The position numbers and the translations under genes were made by a program. Below the pieces are notes generated by a model that saw nothing but the letters and a program-made list of their open reading frames with translations, searched no databases and was not told where the DNA came from. Positions 63,858-64,000 of a stretch of DNA of 64,000 nucleotides are shown one piece after another. How positions within the stretch are numbered: the stretch's first letter is position 1; each line of letters starts with the position of its first letter. The stretch lies in contig JBOEGZ010000001.1 in NCBI GenBank assembly GCA_050633705.1, positions 1 through 64,000 of the forward strand. The letters are read 5' to 3'. This stretch comes from JAJFHI01 sp050633705. GTDB lineage: Bacteria; Pseudomonadota; Alphaproteobacteria; Rhizobiales; Hyphomicrobiaceae.

Positions 63858-64000
63858 ATGCAGCATCTGACAAAGATCAAATCTGAAGTGCTACGGTTAT
63901 CTTTCGCCATAAGAATGATCTTGTTGTCTTGTGCGACAGTGATTGGCGTTATGGCATTGGGGGGCACGGCCCCGGCCCTTGCACAGCAGGACGCCCAAGG
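63858..64000 (+). CDS. Partial exported protein, cut by the window end
   Basis: An open frame starts at ATG 63858 with MQHLTKIKSEVLRLSFAIRM, continues through a hydrophobic segment (ILLSCATVIGVMALGG) and ends in an Ala-rich cleavage-like region with ALAQQDAQ at the window edge. It is clearly the start of a secreted protein. In related genomes the gene after such transglycosylases is often a DUF459/SGNH-type protein, but the visible part cannot confirm that. Confidence 0.6.
   Translation, partial: MQHLTKIKSEVLRLSFAIRMILLSCATVIGVMALGGTAPALAQQDAQ

Overview
The window reads as chromosomal DNA of an alphaproteobacterium, most likely of the Hyphomicrobiales (Rhizobiales) type. That placement is inferred from gene content and order and not from any rRNA gene. 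The indicators are a Ppx/GppA phosphatase followed by RlmE, a split proton-translocating transhydrogenase (pntAA-pntAB-pntB) headed by a tiny aa3-oxidase subunit IV gene, an 82-residue S21 with a basic tail, a TL5-type L25 next to pth, an MFS-Aas pair, and a KdsD / beta-barrel / GalU / GalE / murein transglycosylase envelope block. Apart from a few short accessory patches it is dense housekeeping sequence. I saw no rRNA, no CRISPR array, no insertion sequence and no prophage.

Layout. 0-3.5 kb: pth and rplY (L25) on the minus strand, a DoxX protein, and a GDP-mannose synthesis enzyme. 3.6-10.7 kb: a run of envelope and cell-wall genes (LprI-like protein, vWA protein, NamZ-type exo-muramidase, HExxH protein, tRNA-Gln(CUG), M15 peptidase). 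10.8-15.3 kb: ppx-rlmE, a small OB-like protein and its neighbour, and a FAD oxidoreductase. 15.3-18.0 kb: a FemAB/GNAT-like protein, DUF2147 and a lysine-rich secreted protein. 18.4-21.8 kb: aa3 subunit IV gene and pntAA-pntAB-pntB with a terminator. 21.9-24.6 kb: minimal HExxH metalloprotein, LysM lipoprotein, alpha/beta hydrolase, rpsU. 24.7-26.3 kb: purEK. 26.8-30.3 kb: a large RTX protein. 30.5-31.1 kb: a divergent DUF465 pair. 31.4-37.4 kb: acyl-CoA synthetase, PAP2 phosphatase, propionyl-CoA synthetase and an SDR. 38.2-40.6 kb: apt, mtnA and a class II aldolase, a probable methylthioadenosine salvage unit. 40.8-42.8 kb: a membrane-anchored ParA-like ATPase with two small partner genes, the best candidate for an undescribed system. 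42.9-46.6 kb: DUF599, ychF, YtoQ, homocysteine S-methyltransferase. 46.6-50.5 kb: aas-lplT and a small basic ORF behind a promoter with a duplicated dyad. 50.8-53.8 kb: thiS-thiG-thiE and hemH. 54-55.6 kb: qmcA-nfeD. 55.7-64 kb: kdsD, a BBP2-type barrel, galU, galE, two MltB-type transglycosylases and the start of a secreted protein cut by the window end.

How the genes fit together. The main theme is envelope biogenesis and turnover: nucleotide sugars (ManC, GalU, GalE), LPS inner-core precursor (KdsD), murein hydrolases (NamZ, M15, two MltB types, LysM) and lysophospholipid re-acylation (LplT/Aas). A second theme is cofactor and nucleotide supply (PurEK, Apt, ThiSGE, HemH, PntAB). Many genes use GTG or TTG starts, so I moved several starts downstream of the longest open frame on Shine-Dalgarno and signal-peptide grounds. 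Two genes are under 60 codons: the aa3 subunit IV (47 aa) and the middle gene of the ParA cassette (59 aa).
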